From contig JAZSFP010000027.1 in NCBI GenBank assembly GCA_045532295.1, forward strand, positions 59,766-123,765: a stretch of DNA of 64,000 bases, read 5' to 3'. The stretch is from UBA10677 sp045532295 (GTDB taxonomy: Bacteria; Bacillota; Clostridia; Christensenellales; Pumilibacteraceae). The notes beneath the pieces are model-generated. The model did no database searches. It was not told the DNA's origin and worked only from the letters and a program-made list of their open reading frames with translations. The position numbers were made by a program, and so were the translations under genes. Below are positions 1 to 8,700 of the stretch, in pieces (position 1 is the first letter of the stretch; each line of letters starts with the position of its first letter).

Positions 1-1
1 T

Positions 2-52
2 ACCGCAACCAACACTTACTTAAAGAGATACAAAGACATCGAAAGAGGCTAA
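2..52 (+). CDS. C-terminal end of a probable sugar ABC transporter solute-binding protein (partial)
   Basis: Frame 2 is open from the window edge and ends TAA at 50-52, with last residues TNTYLKRYKDIERG. The short helix-like, charged ending resembles the C-terminus of family 1 extracellular sugar-binding lipoproteins. Such a gene is expected immediately upstream of the two CUT1 permeases that follow. Only 16 residues are visible, so the identity rests mostly on context. The other frame that is open here runs on into a low-quality repeat region and is less convincing. Confidence 0.45.
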   Translation, partial: TATNTYLKRYKDIERG

Positions 53-429
53 TAAACGCAAAATCTGCGTCGCAATACTTCACAACCTCTCGGTTGCGTA
101 CTTCTCGGTACGCGCCCTCGATTGTTGTTCGTCTTGCTCGCATCTATTGCGTTTATAAACGAGCGATAAACTTCGCAATACTTCGTCAGTGGCTCGTGGG
201 TGCTCGGTTACGTACGTCCTTGTACGCGCCCTCGCCCCACTTCGCCCTTTCCTCGTCTTGCTTGTTTCTCACTCGTTTAACATAGACCAAACCGAGCGGA
301 GCGAGAAGACACTCCCGTTTGCACGGACGAGTGTATCTAAATTAAAAAATCGACGAAATTCGCTTTACGGGGCAAGAGGTAATTCTTGTCCCAGGAGCGA
401 AGGATAAAATTAAGGAGATAAAAAGAAAA
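53..429. repeat. Non-coding stretch with imperfect interspersed repeats
   Basis: There is no convincing gene here. The two short ORFs inside it are rich in Arg, Ser, Leu and Thr and lack ribosome binding sites. The stretch contains an imperfect direct duplication: 71-120 and 174-234 both start CGCAATACTTC and end TACGCGCCCTCG. Around 288-345 lies a segment with ACCGAGCGGAGCGAG followed by GAGTGTATCT. That signature recurs in the intergenic region at 22685-22852, so this is probably a genome-wide intergenic repeat family. AAGGAG at about 412 serves the next gene. Confidence 0.6.
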
Positions 430-1374
430 ATGAACCATCTTGCTTACGTGCATCAGCGAACTGAGGCAGAAAAAAGGGCGCGTCAAAGAAAGATAATCAA
501 AAGAAACATAATAGGAACGGCGATGGCAAGTCCGCCCTTTATCGGATTTTTATGCTTTTCGCTTTTCCCTATGTTAGTATCGCTTTATATGTCTTTTCAC
601 GAACTGCACTCGTACAATATGAGTTACGCAGTATTCGTGGGCTTTGACAACTTTGTAGATGTATTCAAAGACCCGATGCTATATAAATCAATAGGAAATA
701 CGCTTTACTACTGCATAAGCGTTCCCATTAACCTTTGTTTCCAAGTCTTTTTAGCGAATACGCTTTCAAAGAAACTTGCAGGTGGAAAGATTGCAAAGAT
801 TATAATGTTTATGCCCCAAGTTTGTTCGGGCGTAGCGGTAACTTTGATGTGGCAGTGGATTTTCGAGGGTAACTACGGTGTAATCAATACCTTCCTTCAC
901 GCAATCGGACTTCCCAAAATCGGCTTTATGTACGACAAAAACTGGTTTATTCCTGCCGTTCTTATCATAAGTTTGTGGACGCACGGAACGAACATCGTAC
1001 TTCTTGAGTCTGCGTTCGTAAACGTAAACAAGAGTTTGCAAGAGGCTGCGAGAATTGACGGAGCGAACGAGCGCCAAGTATTTTGGAAGATAACTCTTCC
1101 CGCTCTTACTCCCACCATTTTCTATATCTTCACGATGAACCTTATTGCCGCTCTTCAAGAGCAAACGACGATGCAAATCATTACGACCAACGGCGTAGGA
1201 CCTGACCATAGAGCGCTAACGCTCGTGTACTACGTCTACCGTATGGCGTTCACGCATACGACTACGATGGGTATGGGTATGAGTTGCGCGCTCAGTTGGT
1301 ACGTAGCGATAGTAATTTTGATTATAACGAGAATTAACTTCTGGGCAAGTAGATTCTGGGTTAACTACGATTAA
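430..1374 (+). CDS. Sugar ABC transporter permease, MalF/LplB type
   Basis: This 314-residue polytopic membrane protein has a short cytoplasmic N-terminus rich in Lys and Arg and about six membrane helices. The permease signature (EAA loop) that docks on the ATPase is visible as EAARIDGANERQVFWKITLP, about residues 204-223. It is the first of two permeases of a CUT1-type importer for oligosaccharides. The next permease starts 13 nt after its stop, so the two are co-transcribed. No ATPase gene lies in the window. CUT1 systems often share one MsmX/UgpC-type ATPase encoded elsewhere. The substrate is unknown, but the GH43-like enzyme downstream suggests a plant or host glycan. Confidence 0.92.
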   Translation: MNHLAYVHQRTEAEKRARQRKIIKRNIIGTAMASPPFIGFLCFSLFPMLVSLYMSFHELHSYNMSYAVFVGFDNFVDVFKDPMLYKSIGNTLYYCISVPINLCFQVFLANTLSKKLAGGKIAKIIMFMPQVCSGVAVTLMWQWIFEGNYGVINTFLHAIGLPKIGFMYDKNWFIPAVLIISLWTHGTNIVLLESAFVNVNKSLQEAARIDGANERQVFWKITLPALTPTIFYIFTMNLIAALQEQTTMQIITTNGVGPDHRALTLVYYVYRMAFTHTTTMGMGMSCALSWYVAIVILIITRINFWASRFWVNYD

Positions 1375-1387
1375 GGAGGTATTTATT

Positions 1388-2281
1388 ATGGAAAAAGTTA
1401 AAAATGACGTAATAAATCCTGCTAATTACGTTCCAAACAAAAAGAAAGTTGACCCGATGATAGGCTCGCATATCATTATGATTTTAGCGGTGCTCTTCAT
1501 TATGGTGCCTATGTACATAATGCTCATAACGAGCGTAACCTCGCCCGTTGAGGCGAACGACGCCGAATTCCACTGGTGGCCTGAAATGGGCTTAACGGGA
1601 TACGCGTACGAGACTGCTTTTACCAGAAAGATGGCTGGTAACTCACTTCTTCAGTCTTTCCTTAACACGATGTGGATTTACCTTCCTTCCGTTGCAGTCG
1701 GCGTGTTTATGTCCGCTATGGCAGCCTTCTCGTTCGCAAAACTCGATTTCTTCTTGAAAGGACCTATGTTTGCTATCCTTATGGCAACGCTTACCCTTCC
1801 TAACTGTATGGGTACGGTATCGTCCTTCCTTATTTTCGACAAGATAGGCTGGATTAACACACCCCTTCCGCTTATGATTCCAAGAATGCTGGGCGGTATC
1901 GGAATAGTGTTCTTCCTCCGACAGTTCTATATGGGACTTCCCGACGATTTAATAGGCGCGGCGAACATCGACGGACTGGGAGAAATCGGCGTGTTCTTTA
2001 GAATTATGCTCCCCATTTCTCTTCCCGCTCTTCTTTCTCAGTTCATACTTAACTTTATCGGAGCGTACAACGAGTATCTTCCTCCCCTTTTGTACATTCA
2101 CGACGCGCGTCTATATACGCTCCAAATCTCGCTTGCGTTCTTTACCGAGGCGTACGTGCAGAACTGGCCTCTTCGTATGGCGGGTTGCGTAATTGCGATG
2201 GTACCCCTTATTATCCTCTATCTTCTTTCGCAAAAGTTCATCTTAAAGGGCGTTGCAATCTCGTCCGGACTTAAAGGTTAA
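1388..2281 (+). CDS. Sugar ABC transporter permease, MalG/YtcP type
   Basis: This 297-residue inner-membrane protein has about six helices and is the second permease of the CUT1 importer. The EAA loop reads GAANIDGLGEIGVFFRIMLP, about residues 195-214, followed by the usual hydrophobic LPALL stretch. A perfect AAGGAGG lies just upstream of the ATG at 1388. The family member forms a heterodimer with the preceding permease. The gene is followed after 8 nt by a lipoprotein gene, so transport and surface proteins of the locus are one transcription unit. Confidence 0.92.
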   Translation: MEKVKNDVINPANYVPNKKKVDPMIGSHIIMILAVLFIMVPMYIMLITSVTSPVEANDAEFHWWPEMGLTGYAYETAFTRKMAGNSLLQSFLNTMWIYLPSVAVGVFMSAMAAFSFAKLDFFLKGPMFAILMATLTLPNCMGTVSSFLIFDKIGWINTPLPLMIPRMLGGIGIVFFLRQFYMGLPDDLIGAANIDGLGEIGVFFRIMLPISLPALLSQFILNFIGAYNEYLPPLLYIHDARLYTLQISLAFFTEAYVQNWPLRMAGCVIAMVPLIILYLLSQKFILKGVAISSGLKG

Positions 2282-2289
2282 GAGAAGAT

Positions 2290-3573
2290 ATGATCAAAAA
2301 ACTAATCACGATTTTATTAAGTTGTCTTCTTTTCTTTCCCGTCTTAGCGTGTGGAGAAGAGGAAAAACCCCCTCAAGCAACGATGAGTGGCGTAATAACT
2401 TCTGCGTACAAGTTAGACCTATCAAAAGTTACTATCGAAGTGGACGGGGAGCAAAAAAACGATACCGTTATCGAGAAAAACGGACGATACAGTCTTTCCC
2501 TTCCGTACGGAACGCATACTATTTCGGCAAAGGCAGGCGACGCTACTTTTAGCGGAGAGGTGCTTATCGAAAAGAAAGAAGTGGAATTTAATATCCCTCT
2601 TTCCCACCCCGTACTTACGCTTGGCGAGAGTATGACGATTAACGGAAAAACGATTGAGGGCGACGCTGTTGACGAAAAACTTGCGCTCGATAGCGCGGAC
2701 GGTCAGTTCCAAATGACGCCTTACGGCAATCTTCATCTTTTGCCTAATTCCGTAACCGATAAAGACTTTGCTTTTAGAGTAGACTTTTCGGGCGGTATAG
2801 GTTCGATGATGGGAGTGGGGATAACTGACGGAGAGTGGACGCTTTCCTTTCAGTTTAAGCAGTGGGGAATTAAAGAACTTGGCGTAGAACTTTCAAAAGT
2901 AGGCGAGCAAGGTTTTGATTTTTCAACCGACGAAATTCCTTCTAACCCAAACAATGGCAACAACTATTCGTTATACTTCCGCCGTCTTGGTAGAAGAGTA
3001 GAAGTTTATATCCCCGCAGGAAGTGTACTAAAGAAGATTTTCTCGGTGGATAAAGACGGATACGAATTTAGCGAGGGCGTGGATATCAACTGGAGCCATC
3101 ATAGTATCGGAGTAAAGGACGCAGACACCTTTGAAGAGGCTCTCGAGAAAGTCAATACCGCGCATAAGCAAAGGCTGGAAGAGATTTTCAGCGAAGGCAA
3201 AGACCTCGGCGTAGTGTTTATGAGAAACTCGACTTCCGATTTTAACAAGCCCAAAACTTCGATAAGTTACGAAATTCTTGATACCGTAATCGTTCCCGTT
3301 GAGGTGGATATCGACGAGATGACGGAGTTTGATAAAGCGACGGTAAAGTTTATCCCCAAAGATATTAAACTTTCGACGATGACGATAAGTGAAACGCTTT
3401 ATAAGGGCTTAAATATCTTGCATATTCCCAAAATGGAGTACGAAGTTAAGGTTACCGTTCCTTCCTTTGAGGGCGACGAGTACGCGGAATATCTTGGTTA
3501 TACTTACGGAGACTATACCCCGTCAACCAACGGAATTAGAATTCGTATAACCGAAGATGAAGACAAAACCTAA
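2290..3573 (+). CDS. Lipoprotein with carboxypeptidase-regulatory-like and lectin-like modules
   Basis: This is a 427-residue secreted lipoprotein. The signal peptide ends in a lipobox with Cys21 (PVLAC), so the mature protein is membrane-anchored. Residues about 32-100 form a beta-rich segment like the carboxypeptidase regulatory domain (GxYSLSLPYGTHTI pattern). Residues about 110-300 form a module with LPNSVTDKDF, then MGVGITDG and SFQFKQWG. The same module recurs many times in the two giant lipoproteins downstream. The fold is probably a concanavalin-like jelly roll that binds glycans, which is an inference. No catalytic motif was recognised. It probably helps capture polysaccharide for the transporter encoded upstream. 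Confidence 0.75.
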   Translation: MIKKLITILLSCLLFFPVLACGEEEKPPQATMSGVITSAYKLDLSKVTIEVDGEQKNDTVIEKNGRYSLSLPYGTHTISAKAGDATFSGEVLIEKKEVEFNIPLSHPVLTLGESMTINGKTIEGDAVDEKLALDSADGQFQMTPYGNLHLLPNSVTDKDFAFRVDFSGGIGSMMGVGITDGEWTLSFQFKQWGIKELGVELSKVGEQGFDFSTDEIPSNPNNGNNYSLYFRRLGRRVEVYIPAGSVLKKIFSVDKDGYEFSEGVDINWSHHSIGVKDADTFEEALEKVNTAHKQRLEEIFSEGKDLGVVFMRNSTSDFNKPKTSISYEILDTVIVPVEVDIDEMTEFDKATVKFIPKDIKLSTMTISETLYKGLNILHIPKMEYEVKVTVPSFEGDEYAEYLGYTYGDYTPSTNGIRIRITEDEDKT

Positions 3574-3644
3574 TAATAAAGAATAATAATAGTAGGCAAT
3601 TCTTTCCCGAAAGGGAAGTGAAAATAAAAAAAGGAGACAAAAAG

Positions 3645-5711
3645 ATGAAAAAATTAGTATCGTTAGTTCTTTGCTTATTGATGCTTATGTCCGTTGCATC
3701 GTGTGGATACGGCACTGAGTTCGCCCTTCCTCACTTCGACGGCGTAGACCTATCTAACGGCTACGATACCGACCTTCTTTACAAGAACAAGTCGGATTTT
3801 TGGGGCGGTGATAGCGGTATCATTTGGGTAAGTGAAGAAGAAAATCCCGAGTGGGGCGGATATTTCTATCAGTATATGTCCGGTTGCGCGGGCGTAGCAA
3901 ACGCCGTTCCCTCCACTGAAGACGGCGAAACGCCACCGCTTGAGCACGCTAACGGCAGAGTTCCTGCGTACTACGGCATTACCGCAATTTCCAGAAGTAA
4001 GGACCTTAACGACTGGCAACTTTGTGGTCAAGTAGACAACGGACTTGCTATCAAAATTGAACTTGACGAGTGGCTCAAAACTTCCCTTTGGGCGCCCGAG
4101 GCAATCTACGACCCCGTAACCGACCTTTACTATATGTTCTTCTCGGCGGCAAGTAAGATTAACGACGGTTCTATTCCCGGAGCGACCTATTCGTCGTCTA
4201 ACTACCTTTACGATAGATTCTACCTTGGTATAGCAGTTAGTGAAAACCCCGCAGGTCCTTTCCGCTTGGTTGACAGAACTAACTTCGACGCAAGCACGGG
4301 CGAATTCAAAACGGACGAGAACGGCGAGATAATCCACTGCATTAACCCTGCGTTTATGCTTGATAAAGAACTCGACGAACTTTTCTATACCGACGAATTC
4401 AAGTCTCGCGCAGACTTCGTTAACAAGGACGAAGACTTCTCGGCTATTGATATCAACCCCGTTTTCGACTACGACGAGAACGGCAATCGCGTGTTCTATA
4501 TCTATTTCGTAAAGCACGTGTCGAGAAACAACACCGACGGTAACCAAATTTGGGTAATCCGTATGAAAGATATGGTTACTCCCGACTACACGACTATCAC
4601 TAAGTGCGTTCCCACCTACCACGGTCTTACCGTTCGCTATAAAGGAGAGGACGACGGTAGCGAATTCCCCGCAGACCCTAACTATCCTCGTCATCTTGAT
4701 AGTAGTTGGGAAACCATTTACGAAGACGCTGAAGGAAACAAAAAGGAAGATCTTCCCGCATCCGAGCAAAAGAACGAGTGGAGCGTAGTTGAGGCTCCTC
4801 AAATGCTTACCACTACCGACAAGGACGGCAAAAAAGTTTACCTCGTAACCTATTCGCCCCGTGGCGTAGGTTCGGGCGACTACGACGTTAAGTGGGCATA
4901 CGGTTATTCGCCGTTCGGTCCGTTTACTAAGACCGTTGATAACTGGACGAACACCACGCTCGGCGTAGACCCAACCAACAACTTTATGTCCAACCTTGGC
5001 CACGTACAATTCCTCGAAGTAGGCGGAGAGTGGTGGATTGCTCACTGGGAGTGTCCCGAGCCCTTCACCGGTGGCGTTAACCCCGGCCGTATTTACGCGC
5101 TTTCTTCGATGTCTTGGCAGTACGAAGAGTCTTTAGGCTTTAATATTCCCGTAGCGAACGGTCCTCACCTTTCGCTCCAGCGTAACCCCAAGATTTTCTC
5201 GGGCTACGGCAATATTGCTCCCGAGGCGACTATAAGCGCGACTAACGCAACGGGTACTCAGTACTTAAACGACGAACTCGTAGTAACTATGAAGAGATAT
5301 GAATCTCGTCAACTTACCATTACGGACAACAGCACTATTACGATGGATTTTGCTGAGCCCAAGACTGTACGCGGAATTTTAATCCATAACGCTTACGACT
5401 TTGCGCAAGCCGCCTACGAGTACGATAACGCGTTTAGCAAGATTAAGAAAATATCCTTCGTCCTTGCCGAAACTCCTTCTTGGAGAACGGGAACTGAGAA
5501 CGTAGCGGTTATTCAAAACCTTGGCTTTAACACCGACTATATCGGTAGCGGTACTCTTAACTATCTTGAGTCCGCATCCGCAGCAGTTGCAACCTTTGAC
5601 GAAATTACCGTAAGCAAGATAATTATTGAAGTAGATATCCAAGACAAAATCTGTAAAATTCCCGATTCGAAGAACATTAAGATTAGTGAAATCGAAGTTC
5701 TTGGTAAATAA
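3645..5711 (+). CDS. GH43-like five-bladed beta-propeller glycosidase lipoprotein
   Basis: The start at ATG 3645 is chosen because AAGGAG lies 8 nt upstream and a lipoprotein signal follows directly (lipobox SVASC). A GTG at 3618 would only add a charged leader. The 688-residue product has family 43-type propeller signatures, including WAPEAIYDPVTDLYYMFFSA and a later WSVVEAPQM whose Glu fits the usual acid catalyst. The last 170 residues (from about IAPEATISATNATG) look like an F5/8-type C carbohydrate-binding domain. It is predicted to cleave arabinose- or xylose-containing glycans at the cell surface. Precise specificity cannot be read from sequence. Confidence 0.8.
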   Translation: MKKLVSLVLCLLMLMSVASCGYGTEFALPHFDGVDLSNGYDTDLLYKNKSDFWGGDSGIIWVSEEENPEWGGYFYQYMSGCAGVANAVPSTEDGETPPLEHANGRVPAYYGITAISRSKDLNDWQLCGQVDNGLAIKIELDEWLKTSLWAPEAIYDPVTDLYYMFFSAASKINDGSIPGATYSSSNYLYDRFYLGIAVSENPAGPFRLVDRTNFDASTGEFKTDENGEIIHCINPAFMLDKELDELFYTDEFKSRADFVNKDEDFSAIDINPVFDYDENGNRVFYIYFVKHVSRNNTDGNQIWVIRMKDMVTPDYTTITKCVPTYHGLTVRYKGEDDGSEFPADPNYPRHLDSSWETIYEDAEGNKKEDLPASEQKNEWSVVEAPQMLTTTDKDGKKVYLVTYSPRGVGSGDYDVKWAYGYSPFGPFTKTVDNWTNTTLGVDPTNNFMSNLGHVQFLEVGGEWWIAHWECPEPFTGGVNPGRIYALSSMSWQYEESLGFNIPVANGPHLSLQRNPKIFSGYGNIAPEATISATNATGTQYLNDELVVTMKRYESRQLTITDNSTITMDFAEPKTVRGILIHNAYDFAQAAYEYDNAFSKIKKISFVLAETPSWRTGTENVAVIQNLGFNTDYIGSGTLNYLESASAAVATFDEITVSKIIIEVDIQDKICKIPDSKNIKISEIEVLGK

Positions 5712-5725
5712 AGGAGGTAGAAACG

Positions 5726-8700
5726 ATGAAAAGAAAAATTAGCGTAATCGCAACCCTTCTTATAGGTATAATAATGATTTTCACGGGTCTCGTTGGCTGT
5801 AACACCACTTTAGAGCAAACCGACCCTGACTACGAATTCACCTACAATCCTCCCTTTAGCGCACCTACCGACGCGTTTATGACGATTGACGGTGTATTCG
5901 ACGAAGAAGTTTACGACAACAACCACTGGTTTGAGCACGCGAGCGCAGGCGTTACTATTAAAATGACCACCGAGTTTACCTCTAAAGGTGTCTATATCGC
6001 AATAATCGCTTACGACGAGAACATTACTCACGAAATTAAGTATAACTTCGATGAAAACTCGCACTTCATTATTCAAATAGTAAAAGAAAATGAGCCCACT
6101 TACGACGTTATCGGTATGGGAACTCAGCATACCACGAGAAACTGGCACTATACTTTCGATATTGAAAAATGCCGTTCTTACCGTGAAACGCAGTTCGCTT
6201 TTGCAACGAACGTCGTAGGCGAACCCGGAAGTGGCGAAACTACTTCGTTTGCAGCAGAACTCTTTACTCCTTGGGAAGAAATGCATTATAAGGATAGCCA
6301 ACTCACCGCTGAGGGTTATCCTGAAAGAGTACAAATCTATACTAACTACCGCGCGTTCTCTAAGACGGGCGAGGCTTACTGGCTTTCTAACGCGTTCCTT
6401 CAACAAGAAGGCAGATTTGATACTTACTTTAAGTACGGTAAAGACGGTCTTGAAAACTACTACGAAAGCCCCTTCGTTGGTGCGTCTCCTACTGGCGTAA
6501 CGGCGTCTGACCGTTGGACGATTGACGACAACGCAGGTACTGCTTACAACAACGAAAACAGAACGCAAGTGCTTTGGTTTAAGAAGGAACTTGCTACTGG
6601 CAAAGACGTTCAACCCGCGCTTGATTACATCGTAGAGGCGAAGTTCTCTCACGGTTCGTACGGAGCAGGGTATTACCCCGTTCTTGGCTTTATCCAGTAC
6701 GATACTCAAACGCTTGAGCATCAGGTTACTGGTTATAGAGCACGAGAGATGGACGGCGGAAATATCCAACTCGTTTGCGGTACGAGGACGGACGGTCTTC
6801 AATGGGTAGGCGACCAGACTTTCAATAGAGTAGTTGAAACGGGTTATAATAAAAAAGCGCTCTACCTTCGCGTTGTAAAGCGTGGCGGAGATATGTTCTA
6901 CTTCTATAAAAAGGATGGTGATACGGAGTGGAGGTTCTTCTTCAACGAGTATCTTGAGACGATGAATGCTAAGACTATCGCAGGTTTCTACACTTCGGGC
7001 GAGGCAACCGTTAGCGAATACGTTTATACTAGTTACGAGAATAATCGCGACGCGATAGACGATATCTTAGCAGATTATATTTACTTTGTTAAAACGCCTG
7101 CGATTTCGCGTTATGGTAAAGTAACGGCGTCTACGCTTACCGTTCAAAAGGGTGAACCCATTACCTTAAACATCGTACCTTCTGCAGGTTACGCGCTTAA
7201 GAACATTACTTTCTCGGACGACGCGAATAGAACTTACGACACCGTTCTTGCAGGCTTACAAGACGGTAAATATACTTTCACACCCGTAGGCGATTGCGCC
7301 ATTACGGCTGAGTGGGAAAAACTTTCCACTGATGACCTTCAGGAAGTGCAAATCACCCTGAAAGATTCCTCGGGATCTACGATAGTTGCCGCAGAGTATT
7401 CGCTTAGCGGAAACAACAACCTTTTCTACTACGAAGGAAAAGCAAACAACAACGGTAGAATTTTAGGCGATTTTCTTAAAGAAAGCACCGTTACCGTAGC
7501 AGGCAAAGAATACACCGTATCGGGTATTTATACGCTTAAGTTTAGTGGACCTAATACTCACGACGCAGTTTACACTATCGACCTTAACGACGAAAGCAAG
7601 TACAACGCAAAGGGCGTTTATATTGCAGAAGCCGTTGCAACTACGGTAAACCTTGGTCAAGTAACTCTTGATAATACCTACAAGACTGAAACGCCTTGGG
7701 CAGGAAACCTTATTGGTTTTGACGCAGAGGCTGAGCATCATTTCGACGAGGGTAAAGGACTTTACTACTCCGACGGTAATGGCACAGTTAGAAGTTACTT
7801 CCTTGACTCAACGGCAAAGAACTTCTTAGTTAAGGCGCATCTTACCGTAACCAACTCCACTAAAGCAGACCATAACGGAAACACCATTAATTACGAAGTT
7901 CCCGGTATCGTAATTTCTGCGGGCGGAGAAGAGAACAACATTATTCTTAAGGCTGCTAACTGGGCGCAAGATATTCTCTACGTTCAGTGCGGTAGACATA
8001 ATAGTAAAGACGTAGAAACGGCAATCAGCGGTTTCCCTCACGGTCTTACTCGTAGAACAAGCACTACCGACCCCTATACCGGCACGCTTGATATTACCGT
8101 AGCAAGAATTAACAAGTCCTACTTCGTGTTCGATAAGGACGGCAACCTTGGTTTCTATATTGACGAGGACGGCGTTCACCTCCTTGGCAACAAGAAGTTC
8201 CAAGACACCAACTACGAGCAAGTTAATCGCGAGATTAAGATTATGTACGGCCGTTCGGAGTACAACGCAATCGGTATTTCCAACTACGGCTTTGCAAAGG
8301 TTTACTACGAAGTAGACGTTAACAAGAACGACGCTGAGATTATTGATTTCGTTGGAAAGAGCACCGTATCTTTAGAGACGAGCAACGCGTACACTTCCTA
8401 CTTTACGGGTATTCCCGTATCCGACGGTTGGGTAGCGGGCACTCCCGTTAACTTGGTAGTAACTTCTGTAGATAAGAGCAAGGCGGCAAAAACGCTCACT
8501 CTTACTTACGGCGCAAGCGACACCGAGACGGTTGAAGGCGTTTATAGCATTGAAGACGGTGTAACCGTATTTACCTTTATTCCCAAGACGAACTGTTCTG
8601 CGAGCGTAACGGCTTGGACGGACCTTGCAACTATTAGTGGTACGATTAGCGCAGAGGGAGCAACCCTTTCTGACACCGTAATCAACGTTCTTGGTCTTGA

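Noticed and set aside
94..407. Two short overlapping ORFs at the window start
   Set aside because: No ribosome binding site, composition dominated by Arg, Ser, Leu and Thr, and they lie across intergenic repeats.
3750..5045. 431-aa minus-strand frame opposite the GH43-like gene
   Set aside because: Antisense shadow; the sense strand holds a clear signal peptide and enzyme motifs.
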